DNA of 64,000 nucleotides, taken from the NCBI GenBank assembly GCA_905250025.1, contig CAJNOJ010000382.1:1-64000 (forward strand), read 5' to 3'. The notes below the pieces were generated by a model. The model was not told where the DNA came from. It saw nothing but the letters and a program-made list of their open reading frames with translations, and ran no database searches. The stretch is from Adineta ricciae. Taxonomy: Eukaryota; Rotifera; Eurotatoria; Adinetida; Adinetidae. Position numbers and translations under genes: made by a program. How positions within the stretch are numbered: the stretch's first letter is position 1; every line of letters begins with the position of its first letter. Of the stretch, positions 22,129 to 32,006 are shown piece after piece.

Positions 22129-23940
22129 ATGAAAATCGTGGATGAGAACAACAAAGAAAAATGTGATGGCAAATTTCTTTTGCTTCACAAACATCGAATG
22201 AATTCGTCTGAAAAAATGCAATTTGAATCTTTACCCAATGATTTACTACTCGAAATCTTCGATTATCTCGATGGCATTGAACTCTTCCGAATCTTTCCTC
22301 ATCTTAATTCACGTTTTACCGAACTCCTCTCGTTCTACTCACGCTATTATGATTTCAATTTTCAATCGATCACCAAGAACGAAATGGATTTGGTTTGTCA
22401 GGAATCATTTCGGGAGAATGTTTGGAAAATCTCCTCATTGACACTTTCCGATGATGATGATACGCCCTACCAGACTGAATTATTTTTCTCCTATAGATTA
22501 CCTTTTCATAATTTCTTTTCATTACGATCGTTGTCTTTATATCATATCCGTTCTAAAGTGGCATTCTATTGGTTATTATCAAACTTAAGGTTTTTTCCGC
22601 ATTTCAACTACTTAAAAATCGATCAAATCGATATTGATCGACAGGATATTTATCCTTATTGTTACTCAATTTGGTCCCTGTTCGCTCTTACCGACCTTTA
22701 CATATCCGATCCGAACCTTTTTCTCGATTATTTCTTGTACAATCTCGACATATCTGTATCTCTTAAGCGCCTACATCTATTGGAAATTTCGTTTCTTCCA
22801 ACTGAATTCGAAACTTTACTCAAACATTCACCGTCCGTAGAAGAATTAACAATCGAAATCTACCAAGATTTGGATGACGATGATCTTTCCATTGACGCGG
22901 ATTTGCAAAGCACTCTTCCATTAATAACAATCCTAAATCTAAAATTTACCGGCTATTTCAGTGGATTAGATCATATTCTTCGATTAACACCACATGTACT
23001 CAAATTACACATCGAATTATTCAATCAGAAAATCGATGGCTATCAATGGCAAGACTTGATTTGTAAACATTTACTGCACTTGTCAGATTTTCATTTAAAA
23101 ATGTCGTTTTACTTGACAATGGACTACGATCTTGAAATGGAAGTCGATGAATTAGTTGAATCGTATCAGAGATCCTATTGGACTTTACAACGGCAACTGC
23201 ATTTTCGTTGCCTATCCAATCTTGAATATAACAATTCGGAAGAGCAGTATTTCGTTCTGTTCTATAGTTTACCATACGTATTCGATGCATTCAAATATAT
23301 CAAACCTGTTTACTCGAAGTCGACGTATAATTTTCAAGCCATCGAATGTGAATCATATGACACCGTTCGCATTCTCTGTCTGGTTCCCGATGACGACAAA
23401 CCTACTGATGAAATCGATGAAAGAATTCAATTTTCCAACCTTCGCCATCTTGTTATTGGTTATACATTCAAATATCTCGATATTTTCTGTCCAAAATTGA
23501 ACTTTCTAACAATCCTCGACATTCAGTATCTCGATGGTCAAGTTCGATCGCATGTGCAAACGTTACTCAATCGTGCACCTCGGTTACAAACGATCATTTT
23601 CAATAAGAATAACTGGTCGTTTTTTTTCCTTGCAAGTAATTCTGTTCGACGTCTGTCTATTCGAGATGGAATCTATTACAACATTCAACAATGCGAGCAA
23701 CTATGTTCTTCTTCATTGTTTCAACAATGTCAAGTTTTAGAAATCAATCTTCAGAAGAAAACAAGTGTAGTCGATCTCATCAATCGAATAACGTGTCTAC
23801 GAACACTAATTTTCCAGTGTCAATGCGAACAATGGAAAGAAAGTCCGACGAAATTAGAAACATGGTTTAAACATTATTTACCATCGCGGTATTTGATTAA
23901 GCGAGACGAATTCGGATCGTTTCGACTGTCGCTACAGTAA
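22129..23940 (+). CDS. F-box / LRR-like protein, copy 1
   Basis: 603 aa from the ATG at 22129 (MKIVDENN), chosen because upstream codons lack an ATG and copy 2 starts at the equivalent place. An F-box lies at about residues 30-68 (FESLPNDLLLEIFDYLDGIELFRIFPHLNSRFTELL). It is followed by about 500 residues of irregular leucine-rich repeat-like sequence (LRSLSLYHIRSK, LTDLYISDP, LKRLHLLEISFL, VEELTIEIYQ, VLKLHIELF). This is the common bdelloid F-box layout. F-box proteins usually bind Skp1 and present substrates to an SCF ubiquitin ligase; the target is unknown. Single exon, about 96 percent identical to copy 2. The Ly6-like gene begins only 105 bp downstream. Confidence 0.88.
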   Translation: MKIVDENNKEKCDGKFLLLHKHRMNSSEKMQFESLPNDLLLEIFDYLDGIELFRIFPHLNSRFTELLSFYSRYYDFNFQSITKNEMDLVCQESFRENVWKISSLTLSDDDDTPYQTELFFSYRLPFHNFFSLRSLSLYHIRSKVAFYWLLSNLRFFPHFNYLKIDQIDIDRQDIYPYCYSIWSLFALTDLYISDPNLFLDYFLYNLDISVSLKRLHLLEISFLPTEFETLLKHSPSVEELTIEIYQDLDDDDLSIDADLQSTLPLITILNLKFTGYFSGLDHILRLTPHVLKLHIELFNQKIDGYQWQDLICKHLLHLSDFHLKMSFYLTMDYDLEMEVDELVESYQRSYWTLQRQLHFRCLSNLEYNNSEEQYFVLFYSLPYVFDAFKYIKPVYSKSTYNFQAIECESYDTVRILCLVPDDDKPTDEIDERIQFSNLRHLVIGYTFKYLDIFCPKLNFLTILDIQYLDGQVRSHVQTLLNRAPRLQTIIFNKNNWSFFFLASNSVRRLSIRDGIYYNIQQCEQLCSSSLFQQCQVLEINLQKKTSVVDLINRITCLRTLIFQCQCEQWKESPTKLETWFKHYLPSRYLIKRDEFGSFRLSLQ

Positions 23941-24011
23941 AAACAGTCCGCCCTTTTTTGTTTTGTACACATTGCATGACAGGAATAAATTATTTTGTTA
24001 AAAGTTTCTTG

Positions 24012-24019
24012 TATATAAG
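24012..24019 (+). promoter_or_regulatory. Possible TATA box of the Ly6-like gene, copy 1
   Basis: TATATAAG lies 34 bp before the ATG at 24046. The same octamer sits 34 bp before the ATG of copy 2 (62627-62634). It would put transcription start almost at the start codon, so a very short leader or trans-splicing is implied if it is used. Confidence 0.35.
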
Positions 24020-24045
24020 AGACGGTGCGTTGATCGTATGTAGAA

Positions 24046-24999
24046 ATGACGGTGCTCTTCGTATTCTTCTGTATGTTGATACTTCGTTGTCAGAGTTTCA
24101 TGAATATCGATCAATTTATGATGACGAACGAGACAAAAAGTCGAATGAACCTGACTTGTCTCTATTCCAATTATATGGTTACAGATTGTGAGTATTGCGT
24201 ATACCAATATTATAGTTATGGATCGAACATCGAAGTCATTCAGGATTTTATTCAAATAACAAATACGTATAAAAGTTTCGCCGAACGATGCAATGGCTTT
24301 TCGAATCAAACTGATATTGGATATGGTAATTGTTCACCGTTGTCATATGAAACATTTAATACATCGATCTTATGTATTTGTGCAACGAATTTATGTAATC
24401 ATGATCTTGATTCGTGCCGATTTTCAGTTCAGAATCAAACACAATCAAATTCTGCACCAGTAAGTTTACCAGCATTGCTTCCTCGACTGCAGACATCGAT
24501 TTCTTGTGTCAATTCATTGTTTTCTCAAACTGATACTGTCAATACGACTTATTATTGTGCCAATTCGCACTCTCCTTATATCAATTTGACCGCATGCATT
24601 GAATATTATCGTGCAAATACAGTTTTATGTGTTCTTATACTTCAAGGCAATGGAACTTTGGCGGTCGGATTATCCGAAGACGAATATCGATTGATTCTGC
24701 TTGCAAATATCCAAAATATTCACTATTTTGATCAGTATTCCGGTGTAAGTGTAGCATATAATCAAAGTTCATCATACTTTTATGTGATTTACAAGCAAAT
24801 AATTGATTCAAGTAACGAAACGTATATTCAACAAGTATGCTTTTGTGCCCAAGATAATTGCACGTCAAATATGACAAGCTGTCTTAATGCAAATCGATCA
24901 TTAACCGTTACCAATAATGGTCAGAGTAATCGTTTTCTTTCTGAAGAAAATCAGATTAATATATACTTATTCATTTTCTTCTATTTCTTTTTTTATTAA
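24046..24999 (+). CDS. Secreted Cys-rich, Ly6/uPAR-like, probably GPI-anchored protein, copy 1
   Basis: 317 aa. A signal peptide covers residues 1-17 (MTVLFVFFCMLILRCQS). There are two cysteine-rich halves, each ending in the three-finger (Ly6/uPAR) signature: CICATNLCNHDLDSC (about residues 111-125) and CFCAQDNCTSNMTSC (about 271-285). Many N-glycosylation sites (NLT, NQT, NTS, NTT, NGT, NSS analogues) are present. The hydrophobic C-terminus (INIYLFIFFYFFFY) fits a GPI-attachment signal. Assignment to the Ly6 superfamily rests on the Cys pattern only; function unknown. About 96 percent identical to copy 2, with open frame and length kept, which suggests selection. A poly(A) signal AATAAA lies at 25019-25024. 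Confidence 0.8.
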   Translation: MTVLFVFFCMLILRCQSFMNIDQFMMTNETKSRMNLTCLYSNYMVTDCEYCVYQYYSYGSNIEVIQDFIQITNTYKSFAERCNGFSNQTDIGYGNCSPLSYETFNTSILCICATNLCNHDLDSCRFSVQNQTQSNSAPVSLPALLPRLQTSISCVNSLFSQTDTVNTTYYCANSHSPYINLTACIEYYRANTVLCVLILQGNGTLAVGLSEDEYRLILLANIQNIHYFDQYSGVSVAYNQSSSYFYVIYKQIIDSSNETYIQQVCFCAQDNCTSNMTSCLNANRSLTVTNNGQSNRFLSEENQINIYLFIFFYFFFY

Positions 25000-26642
25000 G
25001 TGATTTAGATTTCTTTTCAATAAAACTACCCATGAAACTATCTTGAGGATGCGTGAGAGTGCATTAGGTGTGTACGATATTCTGTTCATTTTTCGTTACG
25101 TGTGAACTAGTGCACTATCAAATATGTTATAAAACAATCGATGGTTCGTATAAAATAATAGAGTCGGATACAAAATAACGCTCTCCTGAACCTTGAGAAA
25201 AGGTTTTGTAGGATAATACGAAAATATTAGGGTTCTCATTTTGTAAACTTGAAGCATTTTCAGAAGATATAGAATGCAGAGATGGATGACATGTGATGTG
25301 CGTATATATGTGCACATTAGTAGGTTCAATATATGTTTGTATATTCGAAGGAAAACTTCAACATGCATATTACGAAATAATCTATATTAACAACCGGATT
25401 GCACTTTTATTCCATCAGAGGATACTTTTTTGAAATAGTGGATCGTTGACGATTTATATGAGAGGGATGCAAGACAGAGATGTCGATATCGTAGTATTCA
25501 GATTAACGATTATTACATGTCTGGAAACTAGGGAAACAGTTATAAAGAGAAAAGGTTTAGATATCGTGCAAGAATCACTACAGCGCGTATAGATAAGAAA
25601 ATTAATCATTTTCTATATTATAATGTGTTGTTTTATTGAAACAGTTGAAAAACAGCTTTTGTCATCAATCATCGCTTATTGCTAAACATTTGCTAAAGTC
25701 ACGAAGGCATGTGTGAACGTTTTCAATATGAACGGATGAAAATCAAATGTTGTTAAAACGATCTATTATACCTGTTTTCTATAAAAATGCACTGAAGGTA
25801 CAAAGTCTCAATAGATTTATTCAGTCTGTTTCGTTCATTTTCTTGGGCTCACTCAGATAGATATTCTATCAACATACGAGAAACAATACTTTATATTCTT
25901 CTAAGTTATCAAGAACTCTTTAGGTGTTTTCTTAAAAAATCTGGTTTTCTAATTTCATATTTATGTATCTAAGAAAAAGCGTTTCTTTGTTGTCCCCGTA
26001 ATAGTTGTCATCCCCAAACTTTGTTCAGATTCGAAATAAAGATCAAAAGAAAGCGAACACAATTGTTAGAAGTTGAAGGTTCACGTGAGGCTCTATCTGA
26101 TTTGCATACATTTTCATTCAGACTGATTTTCATGAGATTCGAGAAAGTTACCAATCCATTACCCTGAGCTTTTATATATCTATTTGCTCAAATGCTATAG
26201 AATTGGAGTACTTAGAAGTAAGGATCACAAACCTTTTGTATTGAGATATCTAAATGAACGTTAGAAAATGTACATAGGAAAGACTTGATTGTATAGAAAA
26301 GCGCAAATATGTAAATGTATATAAATTAAAACTTAGCTTCTGGTATCTCACGAATGTGTGTGAACTGAAATGAGCGCGTAAGTATAATTCGTCCACTCAT
26401 CAATGTTTACATATCTTACTTCCTTCATCTAAAACAGTACCCACGTCCTATCTATTTCCAACCACTTGCACGTGGCACATAAAAGTTGTCTTTATTGATC
26501 ATTTAGTACACAATCAATGTAAAAAAATAAGAAGGTTCGAGGCATTTTTTATTTACGTCTTTTTCAGGCTGTTAAATAACGAGTGCATTGCAATTTATGA
26601 AATACATATATATTTACTGCTGTTGAAAGCGAACAAGTCTCA
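25000..26642. other. Non-coding interval; right edge of copy 1 of the duplication
   Basis: 25000-25396 matches 63615-63998 (end of window). From about 25400 to 26642 the sequence is unique, AT-rich and without a supportable gene. Confidence 0.55.
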
Positions 26643-27970
26643 ATGAATCTACGGACCTTGTCAAAGCGTTATTTGCATCAAACCAGAATCTCTTTGAGTG
26701 AATTAAATTTCTTTTCAACTGAAGAAGACGAAGATACACATGAACTGCATAATCAAACGCTTTCAACACGTATATATTTAATCTTATTAGTAGTGTCCGT
26801 GTTTGGCCTTTTGATCTATACATTGACTGTACCCATTACAGAAACAATCGTTATCAAACAACCCTTCTATCATCAATATCAAAAACTCATATATGAACAA
26901 CATAATCTTCAATGTCAATGCAAACAAACTTCGATCACTTTTGATGAATTTGTCGATTTGCAGCCGCACTATCATCCTGTTTGCACGTCAGACTTCATAA
27001 GTGATCAATGGCTTGACTTTCTAAGCAATATAAGTCAATTACCTCATCTAAGTGTCATCGATTTTCGTCGAACAGCAGTTTATTCGTTTCAATTTCTTCA
27101 ACATTTATGTAAATTTGCTGAAACAAATATCGATCAATTTGTTCAACAGCAATTCAAGTCTCGATCGTATATCAGTTATCATTTAAAGGGTAATGATATA
27201 TTTCAAGAAGAAATTCGTTCATATGTTGATAAATTGATTGAGACAGAAGAAGTCAATTTTGTACAATTAATTCGAATATTTTCTGATTTTATACATTCGC
27301 AAGGCTTGGTATCCACATTATCTACGAATATTGTTCACTACAGAAATATACCATCAGTTGTTACGTCAGACGTAGAGAATTTGCTTACATATTATCGTGA
27401 TAGGAAATATTATGATAAGAAAACACATACGAATTGCCGATGTTTTTTTTTCAAATGTATTCAAGAATATGAAATTCGAGATTTACAAACTTCTAGCATT
27501 CTCTTTACAATTCCAAACTTTTACACAGGCTGTTTCATAGTTGATTCTTTACTTGACTCAAGTCTCATATGTTTCTATAACCAAACATGTATCAAAGAAT
27601 TAACATTTCATCTCAATTCTTCATTATCTATCACTACGATTAATTTGTCACGATCATTCTCAAAAATAAATCAAACAGTCTACGAACTTGCAAGTCATCT
27701 AATGATTAACGAATGGAACACAACTACTTATTTTCACAAATACTATGACCTTTGTCAACCATTCCAATGCATATATACATATGAACATCGATTTGTTATA
27801 TCTTATGTGATTACAACATTGTGGAGTGCTATTGGTGGTTTGGTAACTATCTTTCGAGTGTTAGTGCCAAATGTTGTAAAACTGATTAGAAAAAGAAGAA
27901 ATGATACTAATGAAAGTAAGTTTTCGATTTGCTGGTAAATCAATAACTAATCTTTTCCATAGAAAAGTGA
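26643..27970 (+). CDS. Two-TM ectodomain protein, paralogue 1 of 3 (unrecognised family)
   Basis: ATG at 26643. About 40 polar residues, then TM1 (TRIYLILLVVSVFGLLIYTL, about residues 42-62), a roughly 320-residue ectodomain, and TM2 (ISYVITTLWSAIGGLVTIFRVLVP, about 388-411) followed by VVKLIRKRR. Ectodomain marks shared with the two downstream genes: CQCKQTSI soon after TM1, HPVCTSDFISDQW, CFYNQTC, and YYDLCQPFQCIYTYEHRF before TM2. A clean 47-bp intron (27916-27962) gives the C-terminus DTNEKK with stop at 27970; unspliced reading stops at 27938. The two-TM, Cys-rich ectodomain shape recalls DEG/ENaC-like subunits, but no diagnostic motif was found. Confidence 0.78.
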
Positions 27971-28134
27971 AAAGAACTGTTGGAATTCGATAGACTGAGA
28001 AGTGTAGATTCTGTTCTTGAGCTTTGGATTTAATGATATTTATTCCACTGACAGAAACTAAAATATTAAAGTATAAAATGATTGCTTCTCTATTTTCTAT
28101 ACGATGTAATTTTGCTTAAAATTTGTGCAAATAG

Positions 28135-29535
28135 ATGATAACTCGGAGTGAATTTCTATAGTTCACATTGATCTTGTTCTATTTTGTGCTTCTTTTAGAG
28201 ATTTCCAAGCGCCGTTGGTTGGTTGGACAACTCAAATCCGTTAACTTATTTAAATCGACTCCACCATCCACCGATTTCGAAGTAGTTTATCTTGAAATTA
28301 TTTCAACGTATATTTATATTTTCGTTTTTCTTGTCTCACTCATTCTCCTAACAATCTATACAGCAGTCCTGCCACAAAAAGTCACAATTACAGTGTCTTC
28401 GCCATCTATCAAAGAATATGAACATCTAAATGTTCACCATGCTGATACTCTTACGTGTGAATGTACACAGATTTCTATTGATTTACAAACATTTATCGAA
28501 ATAACACCTAAATATCACCAAATCTGTTCAAGTGTCTATATAACAGACATATGGTACCAATATTTAATTAGTCGTGCTGAGAATGTTTCATCAGGAATTC
28601 TTTATACTGCAGATGATTTTCCGACAGCTATCGGACCAGCTGTCTTTCGTATGCTTGAAGCATTTTGCAAGTTGAGCCAGGAAAACGTTCAAACCAAGTT
28701 AAACAATCTGAAATTATCCACTTATATTACAAAAGAAGTCGTACGAAGGACAGTTTTTGTTGCACAACAAAGTCATACTGTCGAATTATTCAAACTTGAT
28801 CAACATCTGACGAACGCTTTATCAATGGAAATGTTTGCAGAAATGATACAATGGAACTCTCTATATTCCTACATGCAAATAAACTATTCGCCATATCTGC
28901 GATACCCTCCATGGTCAGTGCATATGGGATTTTCCTATGCTGATAAATGTTTATGTATACTCCAATACAGACGCTGCTTTATCCCTGCGACCATTGCAGC
29001 TCTTGAGCCAAATAAGACTAGTGTATATGGATCTTTTTGGCCTGTACCAGGAATTTTCGGCGGATGTTATCCATATTTTGGTACGTTACCGTCTACTTTA
29101 GTCTGTCTGTATAATAAGTCATGTTTATCTGGATTAATATACTATCTTCGACCGACGTTTGAATTGAATATCACTGTACTAAAAGAACATTCGCCTCCAT
29201 CGATATTCAATTCAACAACGAGAATTATTGAATTAATCCAAGAGTCAATGATCGAGCATTGGCAAATAATCATTAGTTATGAGCAATATTATGAAAAATG
29301 TAAACCAAAGCAATGTACTTATACATATGTAAAACGATTTTTGATTACTTATGTTATTTCAATAATTCTGGGTGTTATCGGTGGTTTATCTTGGTCACTA
29401 AGATTAATTGTACCATATTCAGTGAAATTAATAAGAAAACTATGGATCAAGATAAGATATGAAGATGATCAGAATCAAGATGACATAAGTACGTTTACGA
29501 CTTATCTAAAAGTATTATTCCTTCATATCACATAA
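28135..29535 (+). CDS. Two-TM ectodomain protein, paralogue 2 of 3
   Basis: The long frame has no ATG before TM1. A short first exon, 28135-28147 (MITR), spliced through a 51-bp intron (28148-28198, gtgaat...ttttag) restores one and gives MITRKISKRRWLVG. TM1 is STYIYIFVFLVSLILLTIYTAV. The ectodomain has CECTQISI, YHQICSSVYITDIWYQYL, CLYNKSC and YYEKCKPKQCTYTYVKRF; TM2 is ITYVISIILGVIGGLSWSLRLIVP, then SVKLIRKLW. The tail past DQNQDDIS may be altered by another intron (gtacgt at about 29490), so the last 14 residues are uncertain. Same family and strand as its neighbours, about 165 bp after paralogue 1. Confidence 0.75.
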
Positions 29536-29880
29536 AACGATCTTGAAGCATTCGGAACGTGACCGCAGTTCTGTTCAGAAAAAAACGCTATTCGATTCAT
29601 CTTTTTATAACATATGCTTAGTATATTTTATGGTACAATGTTATTTGGAAAGTTTCACCTCCCTAATTGCCTTCTGTAGTATTCTAGCTAAGTATAGAAT
29701 AAATATCATGGTATTTTGAAACGGCATGAAACTAATACATGCATATGAGCATACAAGTAAATACTAACTCTACAGCTTTTCTGAACTTTGATATTTTTAT
29801 TATCGATGGGGAGGAAAATCATATAAATTTTTCTTCTATTCAAAGGTTCTGACGTTCGGCTGGACATACTATGTTTAAGG
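29536..29880. other. Short intergenic spacer between paralogues 2 and 3
   Basis: AT-rich, no gene seen. Presumed 3' UTR of paralogue 2 and promoter of paralogue 3. Confidence 0.5.
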
Positions 29881-31215
29881 ATGACTAGATTCGCTAAAAA
29901 TTTCAATTTATTCAAACCTTTATCCAAACGGCCACCATCTGTACCGGTATTAGAATGTGAAAAGCAGTTACAATTGAAACAACAGCTTTTGTCAACGCGC
30001 GTCTACATCATTTTCTTATTTTTCTTTACAACTGCACTTATTCTTTACACATCTTTACGCTATAATGTGGAAATGAGAAGATTCTCTGTGTCATCGTACT
30101 CTGACTATCAAAACTTATCAGTTCAGTTTCGGGCGAGTTCATTATCTTGTCCATGCACGATCATCAGTAATGAATATTCGAATTTCATCTCAATTGCATC
30201 TAAAGCATTGCATCCAGTCGATGTTAGTCCCTTATTTGATCCAAGATGGATAGGACTACAAATAAGTCTTACAAATGTACCCATTGAAGAAAATTTACCT
30301 TTGATTTTTGTGTACTATTTACAGTTCACAAAAAATCTCTGCTTTATTGCCAGAACTTTTGCTCAGGCGAGAATTGAACGTTTTCTATCTACATTCTATA
30401 CAACATCATTTTTAACTGACAAAAAGCACTTCGAGAAAGATCTCGAACTACAAGTAGACCGATTTATACAGTTACTTGCATCGCAATACAAACATCTAAT
30501 AGAAGTAAGTCGTGCAATGATATCCTCAAATAGCCTATTACCTGCAGTTCAAACAAATTACGAATGGGATCTGATCCGAACGCCAAATAATCAAAGTGGA
30601 ATGCCGTACATATCAGACATTCTATACATAAATAAGAAATGGAAGAAATATCGTAATCAAACGTATTCGTGTCAAATACCATCGAAATTCTATAAAAAGC
30701 AACTATATTTTCCAAGAACGAAAATCCCTGTGCCTGGAATGTATCTTAGTTGTTATCTCATTGACGGTCTCCTTCAATCCACACTTGAATGTTTTTTCAA
30801 TATCAACTGTCTTGAATTACTAAGAATTCATATGTTTTCACAATACAACATATCGGCAGGCAAGTTTGACGAACCATCAAATTCATCTTTGTACCGAGCG
30901 AATTCAACAGTGCAAGAATTAATAGACATATTGTTTGTTGCAGAATGGTCTGTTAATATTACTTATTCATCATATTACGACAAATGTCAACCAAAAGAAT
31001 GTCATTACGCAGTTATAAAAAAGTTTCAATTATCTTATGTAATGGCGATAACGTGTAGTATTTTGAGCGGTTCACTCAAAGCATTGCCGATAGTTATTCC
31101 TCTACTAGTTAAAATTTGCTTTAAATTATGGAAATATAGGAAAGTTAGACACTGCTTTCGACGACAAGGAAACAATAATCGAATCAAGCCTGTGAAACCA
31201 TCTTTATCGGCGTAA
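29881..31215 (+). CDS. Two-TM ectodomain protein, paralogue 3 of 3
   Basis: 444 aa, ATG at 29881, apparently single exon. TM1 is at about residues 40-62 (STRVYIIFLFFFTTALILYTSL). The ectodomain starts SCPCTIIS, with CFFNINC and YYDKCQPKECHYAVIKKF before TM2 (LSYVMAITCSILSGSLKALPIVIP). TM2 is followed by LLVKICFKLWKYRK and a basic tail (KVRHCFRRQGNNN). It keeps the family C-x-C, C-x5-C and C-x3-4-C pairs but is highly diverged from the other two, so the tandem is old. The basic juxtamembrane region after TM2 fits a cytoplasmic C-terminus. Confidence 0.78.
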   Translation: MTRFAKNFNLFKPLSKRPPSVPVLECEKQLQLKQQLLSTRVYIIFLFFFTTALILYTSLRYNVEMRRFSVSSYSDYQNLSVQFRASSLSCPCTIISNEYSNFISIASKALHPVDVSPLFDPRWIGLQISLTNVPIEENLPLIFVYYLQFTKNLCFIARTFAQARIERFLSTFYTTSFLTDKKHFEKDLELQVDRFIQLLASQYKHLIEVSRAMISSNSLLPAVQTNYEWDLIRTPNNQSGMPYISDILYINKKWKKYRNQTYSCQIPSKFYKKQLYFPRTKIPVPGMYLSCYLIDGLLQSTLECFFNINCLELLRIHMFSQYNISAGKFDEPSNSSLYRANSTVQELIDILFVAEWSVNITYSSYYDKCQPKECHYAVIKKFQLSYVMAITCSILSGSLKALPIVIPLLVKICFKLWKYRKVRHCFRRQGNNNRIKPVKPSLSA

Positions 31216-32006
31216 TTTTCAGAGAACAATGCTTTATTCATTTGTTGTGATACGTAATCGCATGCACTAATGAAAATATTCTTTTCCTATTCAAATACCA
31301 ATTTGACCAATATTTATTATTAAAGATACAACAAAACTATCGTTCTAATTTTGTTTCAGTAGCAAGCTTCACATAAGTGATCATCAAAGAATTTAGATAC
31401 TTAACGAACATTTCTATGTCGTAGATCGATTTCGAGTAAACTTTGTCAGTAGTGCATACATACCGTATAGTATAACGTAGTCCTATACTATATAACTGAT
31501 AGATTTCAATGCTCAACAAGATTCTTCTTGGTGAAATTCAAAATGATCGTATTGGCCGTCGATATTTTTCACTGATTGGCATCATGCGAAAATATCGAAA
31601 ACTCCTCCGAATGTTTCATACTTTCAAATATGAAATACGATATCTACCGATATTCATCCGTATAAGCCAACTGTGTAATTCCGGAATAGACTAGAAACAA
31701 AAGAAGGTTAGAGTAAGTGTCTTTGTAATCGCTATTCTTGGCTCGATAGCGAGACTTCTCATTCTTCAAATGATAAAGTCAATTGATAAACCTAAGTGGG
31801 AAGCGTAACCGACGGGAGTATCTTTTCTATAAAACAAATTTATAATGATCTTTATTACATTTAATAAGCGTATAGAATCATGCATAATACCAAAAATAAA
31901 GATTCAAATAAACTATTAACAAATGATAAAATAAAGACTTAATCTGGAAAATGTTCTATTCGTTTGATATTCACTACGTATGAAATTAAAGACTGGTTTG
32001 TTGGTT
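31216..32006. other. Intergenic region between convergent genes
   Basis: Holds the 3' ends of the two-TM trio (plus) and the peptide transporter (minus). A minus-strand AATAAA (tttatt on plus, near 31850) may serve the transporter. A 61-codon open frame at 31509-31694 has no recognised content and is not accepted. Confidence 0.5.

Larger units (their letters stand above)
10962..25396 (+). repeat. Large direct segmental duplication, copy 1
   Basis: Colinear and in the same orientation as 47128-64000. Matching landmarks (copy 1 / copy 2): 10962-10986 / 47130-47154; 11625-13540 / 47205-48890; six-TM gene 13551 / 48903; TPR-ART remnant 15192 / 50483; GPCR 17569 / 52764; NHL-7TM 19490 / 54960; sulfotransferase 21169 / 59614; F-box 22129 / 60728; Ly6-like 24046 / 62661; 3' flank to 25396 / 63998. 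Coding parts differ by a few percent; non-coding parts carry many indels. The window ends inside copy 2, so the true right edge is unknown. Confidence 0.93.

Noticed and set aside
31509-31694. 61-codon frame beginning with ATG
   Set aside because: Short, basic, no recognised content and no splice context; cannot be told from chance.
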